The position numbers and the translations under genes were made by a program. From assembly GCA_014526335.1 (NCBI GenBank), contig JACTAT010000032.1, positions 5,430,914 through 5,494,913 of the forward strand: DNA of 64,000 nucleotides. The letters are read 5' to 3'. Under the pieces are notes generated by a model that saw only the letters and a list, made by a program, of their open reading frames with translations, searched no databases and had not been told where the DNA came from. Below are positions 30,743-43,100 of this stretch, one piece after another. Source of the stretch: Chrysaora quinquecirrha. Its lineage: Eukaryota > Cnidaria > Scyphozoa > Semaeostomeae > Pelagiidae. The first letter of the stretch is position 1. The number at the start of each line of letters is the position of its first letter.

Positions 30743-33700
30743 GTAATAGATGCTATGCAGAAAGAAAGAAAGACTTAATTGCTTATAATCAGTCTGGATT
30801 ATGTGGCAGAGGCAGCAGCACATCTGAGCTGGAATTTGGTGTTGAATATGTACCTGAGATCCCATATAAACCAGGCATGCAGGCAAGGTCGCATGTGGGG
30901 CATTGCCCCCAAAGAAAATTTTTGCCTGTCCAAAATTACAGGAATCAACACATGTTTTGTTTCCAACTTAAACGCTGGCTTTGTGCATGACAGACACCTG
31001 CCACAAAATCCAGAGTTTTTCCTTACTTTCTATATAAACTATCCTCATATTCAAATTGGGGCCTTTCTTAATAAATAGCCTTGTTACAAAATAAGTTAAT
31101 TTGAAAATAAACACCTCTCTCTTTAAAATGACCCTTTGAATACAACCCCCTGAAAAAGTTTAAAAATTGAATAAATACTCCTTGTGTTTAGTCAAAAGAG
31201 TCTACATGAAACCAAGTCTGAGAAGAAAAAGAAAACATGATTTTTTAGGGTATAAGAACATGCTTTTATATCAGCATCTGTACTTTAACATTCTATTGCA
31301 AAATTAACAATTCTAATTCAATTGTTCTGTAGATGTTTCAGGTATATCACAGCTATGGACCACAGTTGTGTTCACGGATTGCTATTAATGCATAAATCCA
31401 TGGTAAGTCTCCTTATCTGAATTTGATTGTTATTATCTTAATAGAGACTGCACCAACTATAGACTCACTACAGGAGTTGCCACTCCTTTTGATTTGTCAC
31501 TCCAGCAGATTTGTCATTCCATACTTTGCAATTCTTAAAACAACAACAACATCAAGCAAAGTAGTTTGCCTTGTGTAGTGAGTCTACACCAGCAAGAGCA
31601 CCTGGGCGAGAAAATTTTCCGTGAGCCCAGGGTAATTTAATCATACCAAGCCCCTAAGAGGCTGTTGAGATGAGTCTTGACAAAATTTCAATTTTCTGTT
31701 GGCGTTGTCATAGCTTGGGTCCTGGATGGACCCCTTCTTCAAGCTACTAATAGTATAAACATTTCTTATCTTAAAGTATGAACTCTAAGGAGTGTCTGAC
31801 AAACAAGCTTTTAATTTGTTTTGAGATGTTTCTACTGTTTATCGTTACTCTGAAGTTTTTTAGAACTCAAAAATTGTTCCTTTATTTCTTTTTAAGGAAG
31901 TTCCTATTACTGGTAAATTCATCTTGGAGGTTGTTAAAGGCAGTATAGACATCTTTGGCTGTGAGTTCATTAGTGGTCAAATTTCAGTGCCAGTCTTTTC
32001 ATCCAAGAGTTCTGCCGTATTCAAATTGACTGATATGAACGGTGAAAACTGTGAACTTTCAGCAGAACAAGAAGAGCAGATCAAAGATATTTTTAGAGAG
32101 AAATCAGATGAGGCCTTAAAATCTATCAAGAGATTTAGTTCTGCAGTTCTTATCATGAAGTTGTCAGAATCTTGTAGTATTTTATATGCAACAAAATTCA
32201 AGCAATACCAAAAAATTTTTCCTGATCCTCCAGTGGTAAGATAAAGCAGTTTCAAAATATAGTCATTTTTTATGTAAAAGCCCCAGCCAAAAGTACAACA
32301 TGGGGTGGGAGTCCACACAGCCATACAGCTGATGTGGACCTGACGCTTGTGCCCCCAGACTGATATTCTAAAACGAATGCCCTGGGTACTCATTTACCGA
32401 CCTCCAAAGGATGGACAGCTTTAGTTCACTGTGTGCTTTGCAGGCCATCAGAAGTGGGGGGTGCTTGGGGGCTGGGGGCTTCAGACCCCCAATAATTTTC
32501 ATTAACAATGATGCCATAAAATCATTACTTCATCCAGTACTTTTCAGTTGTATCTGAGGTTCCTTTCCCCCAATCTGAGATTTCTTCCAATGGTTTGCTT
32601 TGTTGCAAGTGGTCCCAGCAAGATTCCAACCCCTAACTTAACGATTTTGAGCCAAATGCCTTGGCCACTCATCCAAGCCACCTCTTGCTGTGATCCTACG
32701 GAAGCTAGGCCACATGACGCCACAGCATCTTCAAATCCAGCACCTGCCTAAGGATCAAATTACCCCTCATTTTCTATTTTATTATGATGATGATGATGAT
32801 GGCTTTCATTATTACTTTGTGATTTTTCAGGTTTACAACAAGAAAGATCCTTTGGTTACTGCTATTGAAACCAAAAAATGGGATCCTTTGGTCTCTGATG
32901 TTGCAAAAAGTCCGTAAATTCACCAAGTTAGTATTTTCTATTGTTTTCTTAAACAATTTCAAGGAGGGGAGTAACTCTTATAGGATGAGTGGTTTAGTTA
33001 CACTTTTCTGTGGAAATTTATATCAAATTTCATTTCTTTCAGATTTTGTTGTACTTATCTGTGGAAGCAAAAATACTGGAAAGTCAACATTTGGTAGATT
33101 TCTTCTCAACACTTTGCTAAATCAGTAAGTAGGCAATGTTGCATGAAAGGGTCTTTATAGTTTATGAATTGCATTAAAGCCTAAAACGACTAAAATGACT
33201 GAATAACTCTAAAATTGAATATTCTTTTTTCTAGCCATGAGTCTGTTTATTTTCTGGAATGTGATGTTGGTCAAACAGAATTCACCCCACCTGGGATCAT
33301 TTCACTTTCATGTATCAAAGAGCCTTTGCTTGGGGCGCCTTTTACGCATCAGACAAGACCAGTTGTGTAAGTTCCCGTCAATTCCGCGTTAGTTTATTTT
33401 TTCGTTCCGTTTCTGACGTTCACACTCTGAGGAGAATCAGACGAAAAAGCTTTTAAATATGCCTGAAAGTGTTTCCGCTGTTTATCGTAATTCTGAAGTT
33501 TTGGACAACTCAAAAACTATTCAGTTGTGTAAGTGTTGAAAGTTTAAGTTTCAACTTCAAATAGATATATTCCGAAAAGGGGAAAAATCTTTGGTCACAA
33601 AAAACTTTTTTCGTCTGACACTTCTCAGAGTATGAAAGCCAGAAACAGACCGAAACCATTGACTAAGGTGGAATTTAAACCCAGATATGGATCAAAATGT

Positions 33701-36700
33701 ATCAATCAGATAAGTGAAGCTGAATTGGCATTGTGTTTTGAACACAATTCAGCTTGCTGGATACAGCTGGAAGACAAAAAATTAGATAAACCAATCAAAT
33801 TGCTCTTTTCGAATTTCCTGCAATCTGATTGGGAGGACAATAAGTTGTCGCCCAAGATGAATTTGAGGGCTGTAAAATTACAATTCGTTTGTTTTGGCAT
33901 CGAGCAATTCAATTCAATAGCCAAATTACAAACGACTTGTGTATCGAGCCCAATTGACGGGTATCGCTCACGAATCGAGCTGTGGGCTAGACTCACTACA
34001 CTAGTCTCTCGTTTACGCTCCCCTACTTTGATTTGCCACTTCAACAGATTTATCATTCCAAGCTTAGCATTTGACAAGAACAACAACAACATCTTAAGAG
34101 TTATGTAGTAAGTCTACTCCAGGCAGCACTTAAACCTATTACATTCTTCTCACTCTTTTGGAAACAGCTACTAATAACTACAACAACATAATTGCTGTTT
34201 CCTCAGAGTGGAAGAAACAGCAATTATGAGGTGTAGTTCGAGCGGAGTGGAAGAGTGTGGAGGAGCGTAGACTACGACGAATGTAGTAAGTCTAGGCAGC
34301 CCTCTAGTAGAACGAGTGTGCAGAGTTGTTTTTCTTATTGATTAAGATATTACGTTTGCTATTTCAGGTCGTTCTTCTTTGGAGACATTACACCGAGAAA
34401 CAACCCAAAAGCTTACGCTTATTGCATCAGAGAAGCGTTTCATTTCTACCATCATAACTGCCGGGGCAAAGGACCACTAATAATCAATACACAGGGCTGG
34501 ATAAAAGGTACGTTGGTCTTGCTTTGCTAATGATTTTAAAGAACCCCCCGTGATTTTCTGCACAATTTGAGTTATCGAGTAAGTTTTGTCATATTGTCTA
34601 ATCATGTTTGAGGCTAGAATGTTTTTTGGACGGGGTTGTCGTCTTTGCCGAAAATTGTTCTGACGAATATTAGTAAGGACATGATTAATCGATCTTTGTT
34701 TCACTTAGCGCAAAAATGTTTTTGATCGTTTTCAAAATATCCCGCCACAAATTTCGCTTATTTTTGCTTGTCAAGAAATGTTTGATCGATGGACCGCCTA
34801 TCAAACATTGCTTGTCAAACCTTTCTTTTGTTTTTTCAACCTTCAACAACTTGCAACTTTTCAGCACCTAGCAACATTTCTTAGCAACAAGGCTTTCGTT
34901 TCTGCGCATTGGCAATAGCTTCGTTGTTCTACAGAGTTGCACAACAATGCTATTGGACATGGCCAAACGGTCAAGCATTTGTTGTAAAGGAAATTTGAAA
35001 TGTTGGACCAACAATTTTTTATCGTATGGCTGGGACCTTACATTTGATTCTTTTCTTTTAGGAATTGGTTTTTCTTTGCTGATTGACGTCATAAGGATAT
35101 CTAACCCTTCTATGGTTTTACATTTGAAAAATCAATCAGAGATTGAGACACCACCAAAAAACTCTGTTGAACTAAGAAGAGGAATCCTTAAGTCTCAACC
35201 TGGTTGGATATCCTCTCCATACGAGCAGCCAATGGATTATGATGAAAGCATGCTAGAATCGAGGTTTTGTACTACATACGCTTATTTTTTGAGAAACTTT
35301 GGTCCGTCTTTGAGCAGTTAAAAGTTTCAAAATTGCAAGAAACAACGGAAACATTTTGGTCGTACTTACAAGCTTTTTTCGAAGTACATCATGAGCCGAA
35401 GCATTTGACTTCTCGGCCACATCACCCTCTGGCACAACCTGAAGATCCATTTCAAAATTACGAGAAATAGCGCAAACAGTTTTGGAGCTGCCAATTCGGC
35501 TTTGCTTTGCGACTGGTGCATTTCGCTCAGCATCTGGGTAAAAATTCGGCCTTAGTCATTAGTTTCGGTCTGTTTCTGACGTTTATTCTCTGAGAAGTGT
35601 CAGACGAAAATGTATCCGTTTTTTATGGCAATTATGAAAATTTCTTTTCGTTTAGGCAAGAGGGTAGCTCAGCCATCACCAACGTTAATCACACATCAAT
35701 TAATAAGAAACGTTACAGGAAAAGTTCGACAAAGTTCGTCTCTGTTCCCGCTTACGAAGGCTCTGCTGCAAGTGTCAGGTAAGTAATAAAGGTCTTATTG
35801 TTACTAACATAATTTGTCTAAGGGCTGATTGTATGAATTTTCAGCCCGGGCTGAAATTTCAACTCGGTTAGCCGGGTTGAAATTGGAATTTAATTACATG
35901 AACGTTGCCAACCGGGCTGAAATAGAATGCGTAAGACAAATGGCGCCGTAATTGAAACGCTTTGGCACGAAACTAAAGCCACAGTCAAACTGGGCTTGTG
36001 CAAAGAGAGTTTTCAGCCTGGACTGGAAAAAAGTTGCGATTACATGAGAAACTCAGGCCGTTCAAGCAGGCTGCAAATCGCCCGCCTAGCTGAAGGAGGG
36101 CTGGGGTTCCAGCCCGGGCTGAGTTTTCAACTGGGGCTGAAATTATCTCATGTAATCGCAAAATCAATTTTGCAAAGAGATGACTGGAGAGGAGGGCTGA
36201 GTTTGTAGCCCGGGCTGAAAACTCGCATATAATCAGCCTCTAAATAGAAGCACATCCTGCCATGCGCCCACAGGCACTACACGCTCTTGATTCTTACACA
36301 TGCTTTAGTCCGAATTTATAAATTTTCATACCGCTCTCTGATCGGATAGCCAGAGGCTGGCTTTAAGTCGATCTTTAAGGTGCACAAAGACCTGTGGTTA
36401 TTTATAAATCACTTAAAGGGATGGGCAATACCTGGGGGTGGGCCTATACACGGGGGCTAATCTGCGGAGGGAAAACGTACAAGCCACCCTTGCTCGGAAC
36501 ACGGGATGATATTTTTTATAGATAAAGCTCCTTTTTTTCCTGTTTTAGTGCTCTGAAAGCTGTTGACTATAGAAGACTAGCTTTACTGGCCTATTTTGGT
36601 AATATGTTCGATAAGGATGGCGTGCAAGGTCAAGCTATAAGTGTTGATCGACCTTTGGAGTACTTTGTGCCTCGAATTGTTTATTGGAAGGACGTAGCAG

Positions 36701-36760
36701 TGCATGTCTTGCATTGTAAGGTACGTTTGAATATATTCTTGATCGATTTTTTGATTGTTT

Positions 36761-36796
<36 letters not shown>

Positions 36797-36897
36797 CTGA
36801 CTGATTTATCCATTGATCAATTCATTGAGTGATTGATTGATTAATTGAGTGATTGATTGATTGATTGATTGATTGACTGACTGATTGATCCATTGAT

Positions 36898-36940
<43 letters not shown>

Positions 36941-37090
36941 CTTATTGATTGATTGATTGATTGACTGACTGATTGATCCATTGATGATTGTTTTAACACA
37001 TTGACATATTTTTGTCTCGATTGTTGCTTGCTTGCTTGCTTGCTATCTTGCTTACTCGCTTGCTTGCTATCTTGCTTGCTTGCTTGCTAT

Positions 37091-37133
<43 letters not shown>

Positions 37134-40100
37134 GCTTTCTTGCTTGCTTGTTTTGCTTGCTTGTTTCCTTGCTTCCTTGCTTGCTTGTTTTGCTTGCTTG
37201 TTTCCTTGCTTTCTTGCTTGCTTGCTTGCTTTCTTGCTTGCTTTCTTGCTTGCTTGTTTGCTTGCTTGCTTGCTTGCTTGCTTGTTTGCTTGCTTTCTTG
37301 CTTGCTTGCTTGCTTGCTTGCTTTCTTGCTTGCTTGCTTGCTTGTTTGCTGCTAGTTGCTTGAAGTCTTAAACAGTGACTGTGTGACTGTGCTTTATATT
37401 CAGTTCTTTCTGATTTGACTTCAGGTACCACCAAGTATGATCATGCTTTCTCTGAACTTTTCCGTCGTTTCATTGGCCATTGTAAACCCAGACAATGTAA
37501 GTGAAATCTCATTTTTAATCACTGAGTACTGTTTTGTATTGTATTTAAAATTGCATTAGTCTAATGAAGATATGATAGAGATGCTGTCGTGTCTTGGTCT
37601 AATCCGGCTGGCTCGTGGTGGCAAGTTCTTAGTGATATCGGAGTTCGAGTCTCAACTACGGTAGCGTTACAGCCAGGGTCAAGGACTCGTTAGTTTATGT
37701 ACTTCTGAGATCCTGGGGACTGACGCGAAATACGCCACTTTTCCTTCACAAAGAACGTTAGGATTAGACTCACAGGAATATCATTTGTATAAGAAGGCCA
37801 GATATAGGCTAGAAAATATAGGCTAGATATAAGCTAGAAAGTTCTAACTGGCTACATTGATGCCTTAGGGCTAGAGTTGCTGAAATCTTCAATTTGTCTA
37901 AGAGCTGATTGTCTAAATCTTCAGAGCCAGGTCACAGACATTTTTTACAAGCCAAATTTGTGATGGATTTCAGTGCTGTTGATGGATTCGGGAACTTAAA
38001 GTGTCTTAAAATCGAAGAGTCGTTTGTCTCTTAATATCTAACGGCTATATTTTATCTTCTTAGATTATCGAGCTGTCTCAAGACATTCTCCCAGATGGGC
38101 CTAAATTTCTTCGAGAGAACTCTGTAGCGACTCATGTTGGCTTCGGTAAGTCAAGAACTAATTTGTTACGCTTTCAGACCCCTGTCAATGCGGAATTACC
38201 CATACGTAATCAATACCAAAAGATATTTTCAAGGGGGTAATGAGGGAGCGAATGTCTTACCGTCCATCTCGCTATTCATTTCATGACTAGATGTCTGTTT
38301 TGTGAGATAGTTTTTTTACCGTACCTCCGTGCCACCTTACTGTTTGTATTGGGATTCACCGTATAGTACTTTAGCGCCAGGGTGGGCAGTTAAAGGACCA
38401 GGCCAGACGATCAAACATTGTTTGTCAAAAATCTGAGACTTCCTTTACAAGCAATGTTTGAACGTTTGAACATGTCATAAACATTGTTTGACAAGCGGAA
38501 TTCGCTTAGAAATGGCTGTGAAAAGTATAAAAACATCTTATGATTGTCACAGCAAAAAATGTTTGACAAGCAATGTTTGACTGTTTGACCTCGTAACAAA
38601 CATTGCTCGACAAGAAGAGTTCGCTTAGCAATGGTTTCAAAATAATGGAAACATTTTTGTGATTGTCACAAGCAAAAGATGTTTGCCGGGCAACGTCTTA
38701 AAGTGTGACAAAACGGTGAAACAGTTTGTTCGTCAAGCAAATTACAAATATTTGACAAACAATGTTTGATTGTTTTGCTAGGGCCTTAAACCGAAAACAT
38801 TGGGCTCCTAGGGATTTCTTGAGGACAAGGCATTCTACCAATTTCAATGATGGGATCAGGGGGACATTTTTTGTCCCACTTGTAGCTGAAACTTTGTCAG
38901 CTACTCAGTCTTCGTGAGCATTATTTTAGCATTAACTTCGGACAGGATCCTTACTTTGTTTAGGGGTTTTGGAATTAAATGATCTAAATTAATAAATTGT
39001 AGGCCTAACGAAAATGCACAAACTTAAACCAGATTACAGTGTGGCATAAAAAGTTCTGTAAATTGAAATTAAATTTATTACTAAGATTTGTGGCGCTGGC
39101 TTATGAAGGCTGAAAGATTATGAAAAACCGTTGAAAAACCCTGTTTAGGTGTGCAAAAGTGTATAGCTATATTAAGTAAAAGATAGAATAAATACAGAAC
39201 TAAACAACATTGGTTAACCAAAGCGATAGAACAACAACTAATAATAGTGCATATAATTTAAAATCATGGTTAAAATACGCTGATAATTATGTATAAGACA
39301 AAACAACGCGAAATTTAATCTTGCATGCCCCAATGCCATATCCTTCGGCATCAACATTTCTCATTCAAACGCTTTAGATTTATGGTATTAAGATGGGATA
39401 TGTCATTCTTTTTAGTTCGCGTGCTGCAACGGCTTTGCATTATAAAGCCTTAGTAGTGTTATGTCCGAGCATTAACGAAGTTTAAAGACAGTTAAGTTTA
39501 TGATTACAATGTATACTCCTAATCTTCCCAATCAAGGGTGCATTGTTAAAAGATACTATTCTTTCGAGGTCGAATACTTGAAAATTAAGAAGAGGGGATC
39601 ACGTAAGCGACAAAAATTAAAAAATAAACGATCAGACAATTTTACTCAAGAAAGTTCGAGAAACAATTTTAATTTTCTCTGCTCCCAAGACCAACGCATA
39701 CAGTTCTCTTTGCTTTTGTCAATAGATTGAACTGTTGTCTTTATCCCATCATTAAAAAATGGAAAGGTTCTCTTGTCCCCCCAAATCCATGGGGGGGCAT
39801 AATCATTTCTTTCTAAGACCCTGGCCAAAACGTTTGCAAATCGATTTACAAACAATGTTTGACCGTTTAGCCACGTCACAAAACGCTTACTTGACAAGTA
39901 AGAATAAGATAAATTTGTTGGGCAATGTTTTTGAAATAATTAGCGGAAGCATAAAATGTTTGACAAGTATTTTCTTTGCAACATTTCTGAACAATTAAAC
40001 ATTGTTTGTCAAACATTTGCAAATTTATTTGCAAACAATGTTTGACCGTTTATCAACGTCACAAAACGCTTGCTTGACAACTAAGAATAAGCTAAATTTG

Positions 40101-43100
40101 TTGTGTAATGTTTTTGAAATAATTAGCGGAAGCATAAAATGTTTAACAGGCATTGTTTTGGGACATTTCTGAAACGATTAAACATTGTTTATCAAACATT
40201 TGTGATTTGCTTTACAAACAATATTTGATCCTTTCGCCACGTCACAAACCTATTTGCTTGACTCATGTTAGAATAAGATAAATAGTTCATGCAAGCATAA
40301 AATGTTTTGCCTTGTGACATGGCCAAACGTTCAAACATTTTGCCTAACAAACAAATTTAAATGTTTGAAAAACAATTTCTGATCGTTTTGCCTGGGCCTA
40401 AACTTTTATGTTGCATAACTTTTATCCACCAGCTTCCTTTTAAGTCGTTGTTTTTCAACTCACAGCTTTCGCCCTTGACAATCTAGTTATTTTTCTGCTT
40501 AATCTTTGCAAAACTCTACAATGTTAGCAAAACTAGCATGAGGAAAGCTGGTAATTAACTGACTAAGCTGAATAGCTTCTCTCATAAGCAGCTCTTTAAG
40601 TATTTTAAGAATCTCAAAAATACACTGATTTCGCAACCTTATAATTTATTAACAACTTCATCGCAGATGGGAGAATTATTGCTAAATTCCATCTTGACCG
40701 AGTGCAGATTTATCCCTTTATCAATGACATTTTGAAGTGTTAAATAAAGTTTTTAAGGGACATCATTTTTAGCTTTTCGGTTTAATTTCAACCTGTCATG
40801 TACCCAGGATTGCTTTTTTGCCTTTAGGCCTGGCTAAACTAGGAGACATGTCACGTGTCCCCTCGATTTCTCCCAGTTTAGCCACCTCAAAGTTTCGTTA
40901 GTTCGTTTAATCCTTAGATCCGACTGGCGCAAAGCACCATTTCACTTTCGCCATTACTACACTAACAAATAAAAAATGCTTGCTTGCTCGTTGCCGCTGT
41001 AGTTTTCATATTCATTTGAGTTCCGATGGATGAGTGATGTCACAGTGACTTCACAGTGACTTGAGCGTTTTCTTCTCTCCCCTAATCATTATTGTTATTA
41101 TGATAAATTTATGATTACAATCATTATCATTTATTTCTAGGCTTTGTGAGGAATATTGATATTTCCAGAAAGTGTTTCATCATAATCACTCCTGAATGCG
41201 AAGCAGCCCTGAAACAAGTGAACGCCATTTTGAAAGGAGCGGTTGATTTGCCCATTGGAGTATTTGATCAGGTGACCTCTTGTTATACGAATACATTAAT
41301 TCTTAATGCATATTTTATCATAATTAGGCAAAGTCACTGTATGGTAACTTTGTATCACGTTACCAAATATAATTATCTTTCGGTAGCTTTAGGCCTGTAG
41401 CCTTCCGCACGCTAGCGAATCTATACGCACTACTGTGGTGGATGCGCACTACTGTGGTGGTGCTTTTTGCGTACAGTACGCAAAAAAAACACCACCACAA
41501 CAAGAACAATAACCCACCACATCAAGCATAATAACCCACCACAGTAGTGCTTATCCACCACAGTACACAAAAACACCACCACAACAAGCATAATACCCCA
41601 CTACAGTACGCAAAATAACCCACCACAGTAGAGCTTATCCACCGCAGTACGCAAAAAACACCACCACAGTACACAAAATACACCACCACAGTAGTGCGTA
41701 TCCACCACAGTAGTACATGTATCCACCAAAGTAGAGCTTATCCACCACAGTACGCAAAAAAACACCACCACAGTACCCAAAATACACCACCACAGTAGTG
41801 CGAATAGATTCGCCAGCGTGTTCCTTCACACGGAAGATTTGCCTATCTAAGAGTTGATCCATCGTTTGCTTTCATATCGTGCACAGCAACATGCGACTCT
41901 TAAGCCCTGGCAAAACGCTCAAACATTGTTTGTCAAACATTTAAAATTTGCTTTTTAAGCAAACTGTTTTTTCGTTTGGTCTCATCGCAAAAGAGTACTC
42001 ATCAAACATTTTCGCTTTCAGCAGGAAGAAAAGTTTGTTAAGGTTTTCAAAAAGTTCTGCTTGCCAAGCAATGCACGACCTGGCCAAACGGTCAAACATT
42101 GTTTGTAAAGCAAATCTCAAATATTGGACTAACAATGTTTTATCGTTTGCCAAGCCCTAAGCCTTGCAAGAGCTCAAGATTGTTAATAGTGCCAGCAGAA
42201 TTCTTGATACCGCTACGTTTCTGACGAGTATCAGAATACCGTTCAAATTTAAGCAGAACGAATACCCTTGGTACCAACATCATCCCCAGGCCCCAAATCG
42301 AATTTCCACGAATCTCAACCGTCAAATCGATTTGGGCCCTGGTACCGGCCACAAAAATCTGCCAAAATACTGGCAAGTTTGGCCTAGGCATAAAAACAAG
42401 ATGTAGATTCTGACGAGGTTGCCTTGGTACTCCTTCGCTCGAAAATCTTGGCTATCAAGCCACAAAAACGCACTTCAAATAAAAGATCCTGCAGCTTTAA
42501 CTCACTGTACAACCCTAAGAGAAGGGTTAAATGACCAAAGAATCCTTAGAATTGTAGCTAAATTCAGATTCAAACTTGCGAAATCCACCCAAAGCCTCAA
42601 CAAATCTCTAAATTCTAGAAACCGCTTGGTGTTCGAGAAAAATTAGAATTCCTTTCCATTTAAGCGATTTCTAAACGCTTTTCACCATCGGGCTGTTTTT
42701 TAAGGGCCTCTCAAGCGATGCTTGCACAGTTATGCTCTGTCATTAAGCGACAATTGTGCTTATTTTCATCAGAAAGACATATGGTAGGCCAGTCAGCCTA
42801 CCTGCTCAAACTGTTCAAATATGATGATTTTGTTTTCTTCTCACTGTTGACCCTGACCAATTCAGCAATTTTAATTTATTTATTCTCGAGTTCGGATAGC
42901 TTTTTTTCTTAGGACATTGAGTTAGCTATACACGTATTTTTTTATAAGAAACTAAAAAGTTGACCCAGTGCTGGAGTTGCTTAAAGTTTTCAGATTTTGA
43001 GTACTGATAGTTTCTTACGAGTTTCTTGAATGGCTATCCATATTGACAACATAGTTATTCTATCTGAATGATGTTCCAAACCCATTTTTTGATCGTATTT

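Noticed and set aside
37001..37434. Four overlapping open frames (Leu/Cys-rich, Lys/Gln/Ala-rich)
   Set aside because: Pure consequence of the CTTG tetranucleotide repeat within a NOL9 intron.
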